Made by a program: the position numbers and the translations under genes. Below, piece after piece: positions 20,704 to 31,392 of a stretch of 64,000 nt of DNA. The notes beneath the pieces are model-generated. The model ran no database searches. It saw only the letters and a program-made list of their open reading frames with translations, and was not told the DNA's origin. The DNA comes from Anomaloglossus baeobatrachus (lineage: Eukaryota > Chordata > Amphibia > Anura > Aromobatidae): the NCBI RefSeq assembly GCF_048569485.1, contig NC_134357.1:67637198-67701197 (forward strand), written 5' to 3'. Every line of letters starts with the position of its first letter. The stretch's first letter is position 1.

Positions 20704-21904
20704 CGGAGAAAAAGTGGAGAAAAAGTGGAGAAAAAGTGGAGCATAAGAGGAGAAAAAGTGGAGAAAAAGTGGAGAAAAAGTGGAGAAAAAAGTGGAGAAA
20801 AAGTGGAGAAAAAGTGGAGAAAAAGTGGAGCATAAGAGGAGAAAAAGTGGAGAAAAAGTGGAGAAAAAGTGGAGAAAAAGTGGAGCATAAGAGGAGAAAA
20901 AGTGGAGAAAAAAGTGGAGAAAAAGTGGAGAAAAAGTGGAGAAATAGTGGAGAAAAAGTGGAGCATAAGAGGAGAAAAAGTGGAGAAAACAGTGGAGAAA
21001 AAAGTGGAGAAAAAGTGGAGCATAAGAGGAGAAAAAGTGGAGAAAAAGTGGAGCATAAGTGGAGAAAAAGTGGAGAAAAAAGTGGAGAAAAAGTGGAGAA
21101 AAAGTGGAGAAAAAGTGGAGCATAAGAGGAGAAAAAGTGGAGAAAAAGTGGAGCATAAGAGGAGAAAAAGTGGAGAAAAAGTGGAGCATAAGAGGAGAAA
21201 AAGTGGAGAAAAAGTGGAGCATAAGAGGAGAAAAAGTGGAGATTAAGAGGAGAAAAAGTGGAGAAAAAGTGGAGCATAAGAGGAGAAAAAGTGGAGAAAA
21301 AGTGGAGAAAAAATGGAGAAAAAGTGGAGCATATGAGGAGAAAAAGTGGAGAAAAAGTGGAGAAAAAGTGGAGATTAAGAGGAGAAAAAGTGGAGAAAAA
21401 GTGGAGCATAAGAGGAGAAAAAGTGGAGAAAAAGTGGAGAAAAAAGTGGAGAAAAAGTGGAGAAAAAGTGGAAAAAAAGTGGAGCATAAGAGGAGAAAAA
21501 GTGGAGAAAAAAGTGGAGAAAAAGTGGAGAAAAAGTGGAGAAAAAGTGGAGAAAAAGTGGAGCATAAGAGGAGAAAAAGTGGAGAAAAAGTGGAGCATAA
21601 GAGGAGAAAAAGTGGAGAAAAAGTGGAGAAAAAGTGGAGCATAAGAGGAGAAAAAGTGGAGAAAAAGTGGAGAAAAAGTGGAGCATAAGAGGAGAAAAAG
21701 TGGAGATTAAGAGGAGAAAAAGTGGAGAAAAAGTGGAGCATAAGAGGAGAAAAAGTGGAGAAAAAGTGGAGAAAAAGTGGAGAAAAAGTGTAGAAAAAGT
21801 GGAGCATAAGAGGAGAAAAAGTGGAGAAAAAGTGGAGCATAAGAGGAGAAAAAGTGGAGAAAAAAGTGGAGAAAAAGTGGAGAAAAAAATGGAGAAAAAG
21901 TGGA
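20704..21904. repeat. 11-bp polypurine minisatellite, element 2
   Basis: About 1.2 kb of GGAGAAAAAGT units (the complement of the element 1 array), with GGAGCATAAGA and GGAGATTAAGA variants interspersed. Confidence 0.97.
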
Positions 21905-22810
21905 GCACCCTTTGGTACCTTTCATGTGGCACTAAGGGGTGCTTAGCTTTGTATTTAGCCAAAAAAATGAAAAAAAAATGACGTAGGGTTCCCCCTAGTT
22001 TTGTAGCCAGCTAGGGTAAAGCAGACGGCTGCAGCCTGCAGACCATAGCTGGCAACCTCACCTTGGCTGGTAATCCAAAACTGAGGGCACCCCACGCTGT
22101 TATTTTAAATTAAATAAATAATTAAAAAAAAAACCACGTAGTTGTCCCCCAAAATTGGATCACCAGCCAAGGTAAAGCAGATAGCTGGGGCCTGATATTC
22201 TCAGACTAGGGAGGTCCATGGTTATTGGAATCTCCCCTGCCTAAAAATAGCAGGCCGCAGCCGCCCCAGAAGTGGCGCATCCATTAGATGCGCCAATCCT
22301 GGTGCTTCGCCCCAGCTCATCCCGCGCCCTGGTGCGGTGGCAAACGGGGTAATATATGGGGTTAATACCAGATGTGTAATGTCACCTGGCATCAAGCCCT
22401 GGGGTTGGTGAGGTCAGGCGTCTATCAGATACCCGACATCACCAACCCAGTCAGTAATAAAAAAAAATAGACGACAAACACATTTTTATTTGAAAAAACA
22501 CTCCCCAAAACATTCCCTCTTTAACCAATTTATTAGATTGAAAAACAAATCCAGGTCTGCTGTAATCCAAGGGGTTGCCATGACGATCCACACTGTCCCA
22601 GTCAATGAAGAGCAGGATGTTCCCCATTGGCTGGGAGAGCAGTGCAGTGACCTGAGCTAACATCAATGGGTCAGCCCAGGTCACTGCAGGGGGGTGACAA
22701 GTGCTGCTGTCAGCGAGGTACATTACCTGCGCTGATCTCCAGCACACTGACAGCCCCTGTCACTGAGGTCAATGACCGGCGCCTTCACATCAAGTATCGC
22801 GAGAGGTCCG

Positions 22811-22925
22811 TGACGTCACCGCCAGTGTCAGTCTCGGGTCGGAAGCGATAGGTGATGTGACAAGCGGCGGCCATGGAGGACAGTGACAGCGCTGAGGTCG
22901 GGATGGCGGGACTTCATCACCGCAG
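22811..22925 (+). promoter_or_regulatory. CRE plus first-exon-like segment, element 2 right end
   Basis: TGACGTCA at 22811-22818, then GCGGCCATGG with the ATG at 22873, an open run of 17 codons plus two bases, and the donor CGCAG|GTAAGC (GT at 22926). The encoded start would be M-E-D-S-D-S-A-E-V-G-M-A-G-L-H-H-R. It faces the right end of the element. I do not recognise a source gene from so short a peptide. Confidence 0.4.
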
Positions 22926-23390
22926 GTAAGCCGAGCGGGGGGGGGGTGTGCGTGGGTGAGAGTGTGTGTGTGTGTATATGTATGTATACATGCCGCGGGC
23001 AGGAGGGGGCGGAGTGAGCTGAGCGGGAAGTGTGGGCTTCCTGCACGTAACTAAGATAAACATCGGGTTACTAACCAAAGCGCTTTGCTTGGATACCCGA
23101 TGTTTATCTTGGTTACCAGCTTGTGGCAGGCTGCCAGCGATGGCTCCTGCACACTGTAGCTGGGAGGGGGGGTGTGTGCGTGCGTGAGTGAGAGTGTGTG
23201 TGTGTGTGTATATGTGTACATGTCGCGGGCAGGAGGGGGCGGAGTGAGCTGAGCGGGAAGTGTGGGCTTCCTGCACGTAACTAAGATAAACATCGGGTTA
23301 CTAACCAAAGCGCTTTGCTTGGATACCCGATGTTTATCTTGGTTACCAGCTTGTGGCAGGCTGCCAGCGATGGCTCCTGCACACTGTAGC
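22926..23390. repeat. Tandem duplication near the element 2 right end
   Basis: Two head-to-tail copies of about 230 bp, each with a GT-rich microsatellite, GCCGCGGGCAGGAGG-like sequence and the GATAAACATCGGGT inverted module (23047-23117 and 23277-23347). Elements 1 and 3 have one copy each. Confidence 0.85.
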
Positions 23391-23560
23391 TGTAAAAAGC
23401 CCTGCTTTTTGCTGCTAGAACCGTTCTCGAACGTATCTAGAACTATCGAGCTTTTGCAAAAAGCTCGAGTTCTAGTTCGATCTCGAACAGCCCCAAAAAT
23501 CACTCGAGCTTAGAACTGGAGAACCTCGAACCGCGAACCGCGCTCAACTCTAGTTACCAA

Positions 23561-26262
23561 CCAGTAATGATTGTCGGCCAAGATGTTCTTAACGCGAGGG
23601 TCACGAGACAGGCAGCTTACCATAAAGTCAGCCATGTGCGCCAGACTCTTAACAGCCAGGACTTCAGTAGCCTGACCAACACGATGACTGAACATGCTGT
23701 CCTCCTCCTCCTCCTCATCTACCCTGTCCTCTGGCCAGCCACGCTGAACCGAGGATATGACTGGTGTGCATGTCATATCCTCAATTTGGCCGGAGAGTTC
23801 CTCCATGTCTTCATCCTCCTCCTCGTCATAGTCCTCCACTGCACGTTGTGATGAGACGAGGCTGGGCTGTGTGTTATCACCCACACCCACTACTGTTTCT
23901 TGCTGCAACTCATCGCGCTCCGCCTGCAATGCATCATGTTTGTTTTTGAGCAGAGACCGTTTTAGAAGGCAGAGTAGCGGTATGGTGACGCTAATAATGG
24001 CGTCATCACCACTCACCATCTTTGTGGAGTCCTCAAAGTTTTGGAGGATGGTACATAGGTCGGACATCCATCTCCACTCAGGTGTTATGTGTGGAGTTTG
24101 ACCCATTTCCCGACGGCTTAGGTGATGCAGGTACTCAACAACTGCCCTTTTCTGCTCACATATCCTGACCAACATGTGCAGAGTTGAATTCCAACGCGTG
24201 GGGACATCACACACCAGTCTGTGAGCCGGAAGATGCAAACGGCGCTGAAAGCCGGCAAGGCCGGCTGAACCAGTAGGTGACTTTCGAAAATGTGCAGACA
24301 GGCGGTGAACTTTTACCAGCAGATCAGACAGCTCTGGGTATGACTTTAGAAACCGCTGAACTACGAGGTTGAGCACATGGGCCACGCATGGAACATGTGT
24401 CAGCTGGCCTCGCCTCAAAGCCGCCACCAGGTTCCGGCCATTGTCAAACACGACCTTTCCTGGCTTTAGGTTCAGAGGTGTGAGCCAGTGATCTGCCTGC
24501 TGTTTCAGAGCTGTCCACACCTCTTCTGCATTGTGGGGTTTGTCACCTATGCAGATTAGCTTCAGCACAGCCTGTTGCCGCTTCGCCGAGGCAGTGCTGC
24601 AGTGCTTCCAGCTTGGGACTGGTGTGGAGGGTACAGTGGATGAGGATGCGCAGGAGGAGGAGGAGGCTGAAGAGCATGACATTCCGGAGCTGTAGAGTGT
24701 GGGTGAAACCCTGACTGAGGTAGGGCATGCAAACCTTGGTGTGGGAAGGACGTGTTCCGTCCCTCGCTCAGACTGGGTCCCAGCTTCCACAATATTAACC
24801 CAGTGTGCCGTCAACGAGATGTAGCGGCCTTGCCCACAAGAACTTGTCCACGTGTCTGTGGTTAGGTGGACTTTGGGTGAAACAGCGTTGTTCAGGGCAC
24901 GTGTGATGTTTTGTGAGACGTGGTTATGCAATGCGGGGACGGCACACCGGGAGAAATAGTGGCGGCTGGGGACCGAGTAACGTGGGACAGCTGCCGCCAT
25001 CAGGTCGCGGAATGCTTCTGTCTCCACCAGCCTAAAAGGCAACATTTCCAGCGCAAGCAGTCGCGAAATGTTAGCATTTAGAACTGTGGCATGTGGGGCG
25101 TTGGCAGTGTATTTGCGCCTGCGTTCAAAGGTTTGCTGAATGGATAACTGAACGCTGCGCTGGGACAAGGACGTGCTTGATGGTGTTATTTCTGCGTAGG
25201 CAACTGCAGGTGCAGGACCGGAGGAGGCTTGTTCGCAGGCAGCATGGACAGGGGATTGGCTGGCATGCACAACCAGCGAAGACGTAGCAGTGACATCAGC
25301 AAGCACTACTCCTCGACTCTGTTGTACTTCCCACAAAGTCGGGTGCTTGGCTGACATGTGCCTGATCATGCTGGTGGTGGTCAGGCTGCTAGTTTTGGTA
25401 CCCCTGCTGATGCTGGCACGGCAGGTGTTGCAAATGGCCTTTTTAGGATCATCTGGAGCCAACTTAAAAAACTGCCAGACTCGGGAAGACCTAACATTTG
25501 TACAGGCACCTTGTGTCGTGTTGTTGTTCCGGGGAACGGTTGCCTTACATCTGCCTGGAGCCACCACCCTGCTTCTTACTGCCTGTTGGGATGCTACGCC
25601 TCCCTCCCCCTGTGCACTGCTGTCCTCGCTCTGCATATCCTCCTGCCAGGTTGGATCAGTTACTGGATCATCCACCACGTCGTCTTCCTCTTCCGCACCC
25701 TGCTCCTCCTCCTGACTTCCTGACAATTGTGTCTCATCATCGTCCACCCCTTGTTGAGACACGTTGCCAACTTCGTGAGAACGTGGCTGCTCAAATATTT
25801 GGGCATCTGTACATACGATCTCCTCATGACCCACTTCAACATGAGCTGGCGAGAGGCCAGAATGTGCGAATTGAAACGTGAACAGCTCTTCCGAGTGTCC
25901 AAGTGTGGGATCATTAATGTCCGAGGACGTGTACTCAGCCTTGTGGTAGGAAGGAGGATCAGGTTCTGAAATGTGCGGTGCAGTATCACGGCTACTGACA
26001 CTTGACCGTGTGGAAGACAGAGTGTTTGTGGTGGTGCCAATCTGACTGGAAGCATTATCCGCTATCCAACTAACACCTGTTGACACTGGTCTTGGTTCAA
26101 GAGCGGTGTACTGCTGCGGTCCCCAAGAATTTGGGACAGGACGTGCGAGCGACTAGATGTGGCCCTTTGTTGTGGCGAAATTAGAGCTTGCCCACGACCT
26201 CGGCCTCTGCCTGCACCACCATCACGTCCACTTCCTTGTTCCTTGCCAACGCCCTTGCGCAT
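23561..26262 (-). pseudogene. hAT A transposase, N-terminal and central part
   Basis: The likely start is the methionine at 26262 (MRKGVGKEQGSG). A one-base deletion near 26075 separates this short N-terminal stretch from an 858-residue frame (stop side 23510, start side 26086). The main frame has a BED-type zinc finger (VWQFFKL, CNTC, RHMSAKH), the first catalytic aspartate in TTDTWTS, the second in FDNGRN, the VPCVAHVLNLV motif and DVPTRWNS. It is cut at the junction with element 2; its last codons lie inside that insertion. The C-terminal part is at 16261-16870. A working transposase would bind the element ends and cut and paste them. This copy cannot make one because of the insertion. Confidence 0.88.
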
Positions 26263-26289
26263 TTTGCAATGCTGTGCTGACGTGTATTC

Positions 26290-27025
26290 ACTAGACTTGT
26301 GCGTTATATCCAAGTTTGTGCAAATCGTGCACCTGTACGCTGCCACCGACAGGCACACACGTGCGGTTTTTAAATGCAAGCACGGACGCACTAAGAACCT
26401 AACAGGTTTTTAGGAGCAAAAATTAATGAGAACTCTGACACTATCAGCCACTGCTGACTGACGTGTATTATACACTACACTTGTGCGTTATATAATAGTT
26501 TGGTAAAAACGCACACAAGTGCACCTGTACGCTGCCACCGACAGGCACACACGTGCGGTTTTTAAATGCAAGCACGGACGCACTAAGAACCTAACAGGTT
26601 TTTAGGAGCAAAAATTAATGAGAATTCTGACACTATCAGCCACTGCTGACTGACGTGTATTATACACTACACTTGTGCGTTATATAATAGTTTGGTAAAA
26701 ACGCACACAAGTGCACCTGTACGCTGCCACCGACAGGCACACACGTGCGGTTTTTAAATGCAAGCACGGACGCACTAAGAACCTAACAGGTTTTTAGGAG
26801 CAAAAATTAATGAGAAGTCTGACACTATCAGCCACTGCTGACTGACGTGTATTATACACTACACTTGTGCGTTATATAATAGTTTGGTAAAAACGCACAC
26901 AAGTGCACCTGTACGCTGCCACCGACAGGCACACACGTGCGGTTTTTAAATGCAAGCACGGACGCACTAAGAACCTAACAGGTTTTTAGGAGCAAAAATT
27001 ACTGAGAAGTCTGACACTATCTGGA
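26290..27025. repeat. 192-bp tandem array upstream of hAT A transposase
   Basis: About four head-to-tail units of 192 bp, each with GCAAAAATTAATGAGAA, a TGACGTG word, ACACTTGTGCGTTATA and CGACAGGCACACACGTGCGG. The array sits where the gene's promoter should be. A related array is found at the same place in hAT B. It is followed by three imperfect repeats of about 60-70 bp around 27080-27300 (CCTGCCTG and AGTCCTGA-AAGGACT). Confidence 0.92.
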
Positions 27026-27688
27026 CTGTTTTAGACTGTGTACACCAGCCCCAGATATCATGAAGGCTGGTATACGGTCACCACTAGGAATGGCTATATA
27101 CCCTGCCTGCCTGCCTGCCTGTATACTGCTACAATAGTCCTGACAAGGACTCTTCTGGTCACTAGCCTGTATTCCGACCTGGCTATACCCTGCCTGTATA
27201 TAGCAACAATAGTCCTGAGAAGGACTCTGCTACTGTACTCCAACCTGGCTATACCCTGCCTGCCTGTATACAACTAGAATAGTCCTGAGAAGGACTTTTG
27301 GTCACACTGTTTTCAGCCCTGCTACGGAAATAGCTATAAAGGGCCGCAAACCTTTCCCTGAAGCAGCAACACTCTCCCTGCACTGACTGTCTGGATGGCT
27401 TTGTGGAGAGCACTGCGCGCCCGCCGGTATAAAGGCTCGGTCACGCTGTGCGGGCCGGCCAATCACTGCAATTCCACAACTAACAGGGCTGTGGCATTGC
27501 AGTGGTCTGCCAGCCAATCCCTGCATGAGGGCTGGCTCTCAAAAGAGCGCCAACATGCAGGGATGAAGACCACGAGTACAGCACGAGGATCGCGAGATTA
27601 CTCGGTCCCCGCCGAGTAGCCCGAGTACAGTGATACTCGTGCGAGTACCGAGTAGTAACAAGCATGCTCGCTCATCACTAACAGGTAA

Positions 27689-28020
27689 ATCTAAAAGTCA
27701 TCAAATATTCAGGACACCATTGCTTAATGCACATCATGAGGAGGCCATCAGGACATATGGTGGTCCTTCACTACGGACTTAATTTATGGTATATATTAAT
27801 TTTCTCCTTTGTTAACCCTATGTAAAGCATGATACATCGTTTCTTCTTTTTTTTGCAAGATTTAATTTATAATATATATTAATTTTCATGTTCCCACAGT
27901 TTGTAATGTTATATATTTCCCCCAGTTTTATGGCCCAAGAAGGTCTGCAAGAGTGTTTGTCTTTCTTTGCATATTATTGCCTTCTCCTGTCTTAAGTCAG
28001 TTGTTATCTTATTGAAGGAG
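27689..28020 (+). other. Intronic host DNA between hAT A and the next MITE
   Basis: AT-rich DNA homologous to 44515-44796. No exon is seen. Compared with unit 4, this unit lacks the roughly 3 kb block that lies between 31305 or 41560 and 44510 in the later units. Confidence 0.6.
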
Positions 28021-28023
28021 TTA

Positions 28024-28861
28024 GGGGTGCTTCACACACAGCGAACTCGCTGCCGAGATCGCTGCTGAGTCACGCTTTTTGTGACGCAGCAGTGACCTCA
28101 TTAGCGATCTCGCTATGTGTGACACTGAGCAGCGATCTGGCCCCTGCTGCGAGATCGCTGCTCGTTACACACAGCCCTGGTTCGTTTTCTTCAAAGGCGC
28201 TCTCCCACTGTGACACACAGATCGCTGTGTGTGACAGCGAGAGAGCGACAAATGAAGCGAGCAGGGAGCAGGAGCCGGCATCTGGCAGCTGCGGTAAGCT
28301 GTAACCAAGATAAACATCGGGTAACCAAGGTGGTTACCCGATATTTACCTTAGTTACCAGCCTCTCGCAGCTCTCACTCTGCCTGTGCTGCCGGCTCCAG
28401 CTCTCTGCACATGTAGCTGCTGTACACATCGTGTTAATTAACCCGATGTGTACTGTAGCTAGGAGAGCAAGGATCCAGCGCTAAGCAGTGTGCGCGGCTC
28501 CCTGCTCTCTGCACATGTAGCTGCATTACACATCGGGTTAATTAACCCGATGTGTACTGTAGCTAGGAGAGCAAGGAGCCAGCGCTAAGCTAAGCGGTGT
28601 GCGCTGGTAACTAATGTAAACATCGGGTAACCATACTCGATGTTTACCTTAGTTACCAGTGTCCGCAGCTTCCAGACGCCGGCTCCGTGCAAGCGCAGCG
28701 TCGCTTGCACGTCGCTGCTGGCTAGGGGCTGGTCACTGGTCGCTGGTGAGATCTGCCTGTTTGACAGCTCACCAGCGACCATGTAGCGATGCAGCAGCGA
28801 TCCTAACCAGGTCAGATCGCTGGTCGGATCGCTGCTGCATCGCTAAAGTGTGAAGGCACCC
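28024..28861. mobile_element. Harbinger-type MITE, 838 bp
   Basis: The ends are GGGGTGCTTCACACACAGCG and GTGTGAAGGCACCC, flanked by TTA (28021-28023 and 28862-28864). The empty site in unit 4 is GGAGTTAAATGAGACC (near 44790). The interior has palindromic modules built on GTAAC-AAGATAAACATCGGG (28301-28357 and 28607-28656) and on ACACATCGGGTTAATTAACC. These first modules also occur in the large hAT elements. Confidence 0.78.
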
Positions 28862-28936
28862 TTAAATGAGACCTAAATCTATGTACAAACATCCCTATAA
28901 ATTTATATCTAGCCAAGGGGAGTACATGAGTTCTGG

Positions 28937-29409
28937 GTGGCACTTAGAGCAAATTTTTCCAATTGCCATATTTGTCAAAGTGTGCAGAAGTTAATCATGG
29001 TAGTTAGAAAGGGCAGCAGACAGGTCAGGAGTTCAAGATATTTAAACGTGTTTTTAGTTCTCATCTGCTGCAAATTGTCTCCCAAACCACTAATATTGGG
29101 GATCTTGTTTCCTCACGCACTTCATCAAGTTTACTTACTGTCTTTGAAATGGTTAGAGAAGAAAAATGTAAAAGGCTACTTTCTTCTTCTTGCCCTACTA
29201 CCTGCACCAGTGACCCTATTCCCTCACACCTCCTCCAATTCCTCTTCCTTGCTACCTACCTAACCTACTTCCCCGATATTACCTTTGTGATGGAGCTGCC
29301 CGAAACTGCCATGAAAACAATAATAACATGTATTCCTGAATTAAGTGAATCTGCCCAAACTAAACTTGAGGAAATTTTGTCAAAACTTCTCAGAGCCCTA
29401 TCCTTATAA
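28937..29409 (+). other. Conserved reading-frame segment of unknown nature
   Basis: Two overlapping frames (28937-29263 and 29149-29409) are preserved with few changes at 44915-45342, and the second half also at 32676-32829. One passage, CPTTCTSDPIPSHLL, resembles the linker ahead of reverse transcriptase in L2/CR1-type LINEs. The following passage, PELSESAQTKLEEILSKLL, looks like a short amphipathic helix, and a diverged second copy of its DNA lies near 30556. It may be an old LINE fragment carried in the repeating intron, or a cryptic exon. There is no clear splice-site pair, so I do not call it a gene. Confidence 0.3.
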
Positions 29410-29532
29410 TGTATAATGAAGATCGCATGTGTTATATTCTGTTATTAACATTGTTAATATTGTGCTTTACAAAAATATTAAAGTTATTTCTTTTTCCCAT
29501 TCTCTTCTAATGTTTTTTTTTCTTTTAACCAG

Positions 29533-29547
29533 CATCAATTACAACGA
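29533..29547 (+). CDS. Stalk microexon, 5 residues (unit 2)
   Basis: A 15-bp candidate exon lies between ttttaaccag and GTAAGT, phase 1 to phase 1, encoding A-S-I-T-T. It is homologous to 32952-32966 and 45467-45481. The splice sites are good in all three, and the surrounding intron is related to the DNA around the longer stalk exons, which supports common descent. Five-codon exons are rare, so this call depends on transcript support. Confidence 0.45.
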
Positions 29548-30840
29548 GTAAGTTATAATCAAGTCTTAATACAATATTTCGGGGCAAATGTAAAATCAAA
29601 ATGGAAAACTCTAAAAGAAAAACATTTTGACATATTTTGCGCATTTCTACATTTCTTCTATGATTTTGCATTTTGCTTGATTATAAAGGGCTGAGAACTG
29701 GTTAGAATATAAAAATGTTTTACCTACTTCTGCCACTTCTAGATGTCTTGCTGGAAGTGGTCATCTGATTAATTCTACTATTTTCAGTATTCTTTTTTCT
29801 ACCTTCTAACGTCCATTTGTGTGCGTATGCCATCCGATAAACCTCGCACCATAATATTAGGTGAGACACGGGTAGATGATTTGTTTAGCATCTACGTGAC
29901 TGTACACAGTGTGACTTGTCACTTATGTACATGTTATTATGGCTCAGTTTGAAGGTTTGCTCTGGTGACCTGTTGTTGCATGGCAGCTCTTCTCGGTGGA
30001 TTTGTATCTGGGACTTCCAGCCCTTCAGTTTAAGGGTTTACCTTTGGGTAAACACCATGTGTTTTAGTTCTCTCACCCTGAGTTTTTGTGTCTTCCTGCA
30101 CACCTTCCTCTCTACTTGTTGGCAATGTGTTGCAGCCTGCCTTTTAGTCCCTCAAGATGTATGAGAAATCGCTCTATGGTGATTTAGGCGGAAAGGTCCG
30201 AGGTCATGTTGTTAATTGTGCGGCTAGGGTTTTTCTAGTCTCTACAGGGACCAGTTGGGTGCAGGCACGTTTTCTCCCTGTATTAGGTCTTCACCTTTTC
30301 TGTTACCCGTGTATGAAAGTGTTTATGTTCATAGCAAATGGTATCTCATGTGATGACTTAAAACCTAGTGAATGAAAGTCCCAGAAAACAGGGAAGTATA
30401 GTAGAAAAATAAGATGATAAATTAATCATCCGGAGACTTTGTGGTAAGAGGAGCGTTATTTGGAGGGTTGGAAGAATACTGTAATTTTTTTTTCTTTACA
30501 CCTACCGGCTAATTTAATTTGCATCAAATTTATTCAACTGGAATAAAATTTCCCCCTGATTTAAGTGAATCTGCCCAAAGTGAACTTCAGGAGATTTAGA
30601 AGCAGCTACCTGGGCACATTGTGCAGCAATTTCTTTAATGTATTAACTTGTATCTATCCAAATAGCAAATATAGCAATGCATCATTATTTTTTACTCTTT
30701 GATATCGCACTTCTCACACTATATTCCTCTGTGTATCATGAAGGTTTAATTTATTATGTACTGTTATTAGTATGGTTAATATTCTGCTTACCAAGATTAA
30801 AACTAATTCAATTTTTCCTTTTTTTCTGTGTTTTAACTAG
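29548..30840 (+). other. Intron of unit 2
   Basis: Non-coding DNA homologous to units 3 and 4 (32967-33771 plus 40549-41094, and 45482-46853). Unit 2 lacks about 70 bp present in the others near 30056 (the CCAGTTGAGTTCCTGC segment). Its GTCTTCAC site at about 30290 is the empty target of hAT B. Confidence 0.65.
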
Positions 30841-30876
30841 CACGTCCTACTACTCATACTACTCCTAGTACTACTA
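30841..30876 (+). CDS. Thr-rich stalk microexon, 12 residues (unit 2)
   Basis: A 36-bp exon between gttttaactag and GTAAGT, phase 1 to phase 1: A-R-P-T-T-H-T-T-P-S-T-T. It is two codons shorter than the exon at 2600, and Arg and His interrupt the Thr run. Its closest relative is 41095-41130. Confidence 0.62.
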
Positions 30877-31004
30877 GTAAGTTGTAATGAAGCATTATCC
30901 TCTATCTATTCTTTTATTAAGACACTTATATATTGTATTATGTTTTTTTATGCTCTGAGTTACATTTTACAAATATTAAGGTACACTTTTTCCCATTCTC
31001 TTAC

Positions 31005-31028
31005 CTTTCTCAACACCAAGCTCACCTA
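31005..31028 (+). pseudogene. Pro-rich stalk microexon without acceptor (unit 2)
   Basis: Homologous to the 24-bp exon at 2778 (A-F-S-T-P-S-S-P frame) with the donor GTAAGT kept at 31029. The bases before it are ttAC instead of ttAG, so the usual acceptor is absent. It is probably not spliced. Confidence 0.5.
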
Positions 31029-31392
31029 GTAAGTGTAATATATGTATTTAGACATTTAATGAAAACATATTTTTTTTTCCTGGTGTAAACAATCAGGTAT
31101 CAATGGAATTTGGGGAAACCCCTTATTTATAAAGTCATAACCCCACTTATTTTTTTAAAACCTGTCAGAAAAAGAGGGTGAGGGGTTATACTTGAGGTTT
31201 GTACGCTTAGGAAGAGAAGAATATGAGTCACAGAAAATGTGCAAAAATATACAGGTATATCTAAAACTGGTCAATCATTTAGGACACCATTGCTTGCTGC
31301 CAGGTACAGCTCCAAGTTTTCATGGGCCCCGGGCAAAAAAGTCTCACTAAACCCCATGCATGCACAGGCATGCACATACACAGATATGTACA

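Larger units (their letters stand above)
16879..23552 (+). mobile_element. Large non-autonomous hAT element 2 (6.67 kb)
   Basis: It is inserted in the hAT A transposase with a perfect 8-bp target duplication, GTTACCAA (16871-16878 and 23553-23560). The ends are TAGAGATGAGCGAACTGG and CGCGCTCAACTCTA. It has the same parts as elements 1 and 3 and no transposase. It differs in two local ways: a duplicated segment near 17555-17720 (a repeat of GATTGTAGTGAGGATGGAGG) and a tandem duplication of about 230 bp near its right end. Since it lies within another hAT, it moved after hAT A did. Confidence 0.9.
10708..27680 (-). mobile_element. hAT element A, autonomous type, with two nested insertions
   Basis: The termini are TAGTGATGAGCGAATACT and its partner ending CGCTCATCACTA. 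The 8-bp target duplication is ACAGGTAT on the left and ACAGGTAA on the right. The paralogous empty site reads ACAGGTATATC (near 31254 and 41504), so the right copy has one change. The element carries a transposase gene on the minus strand, a 118-bp tandem array downstream of the gene and a 192-bp tandem array upstream of it. Two later insertions, a Penelope-like element (11186-15308) and a 6.7 kb non-autonomous hAT (16879-23552), bring it to 17 kb. Its uninterrupted relative is hAT B at 33780-40540. Confidence 0.9.

Noticed and set aside
29768-29870. Possible exon between attttcag and GTGAGA near 29777-29860
   Set aside because: In the phase used by the other exons it contains an early stop, and the peptide has no CUB or stalk character.
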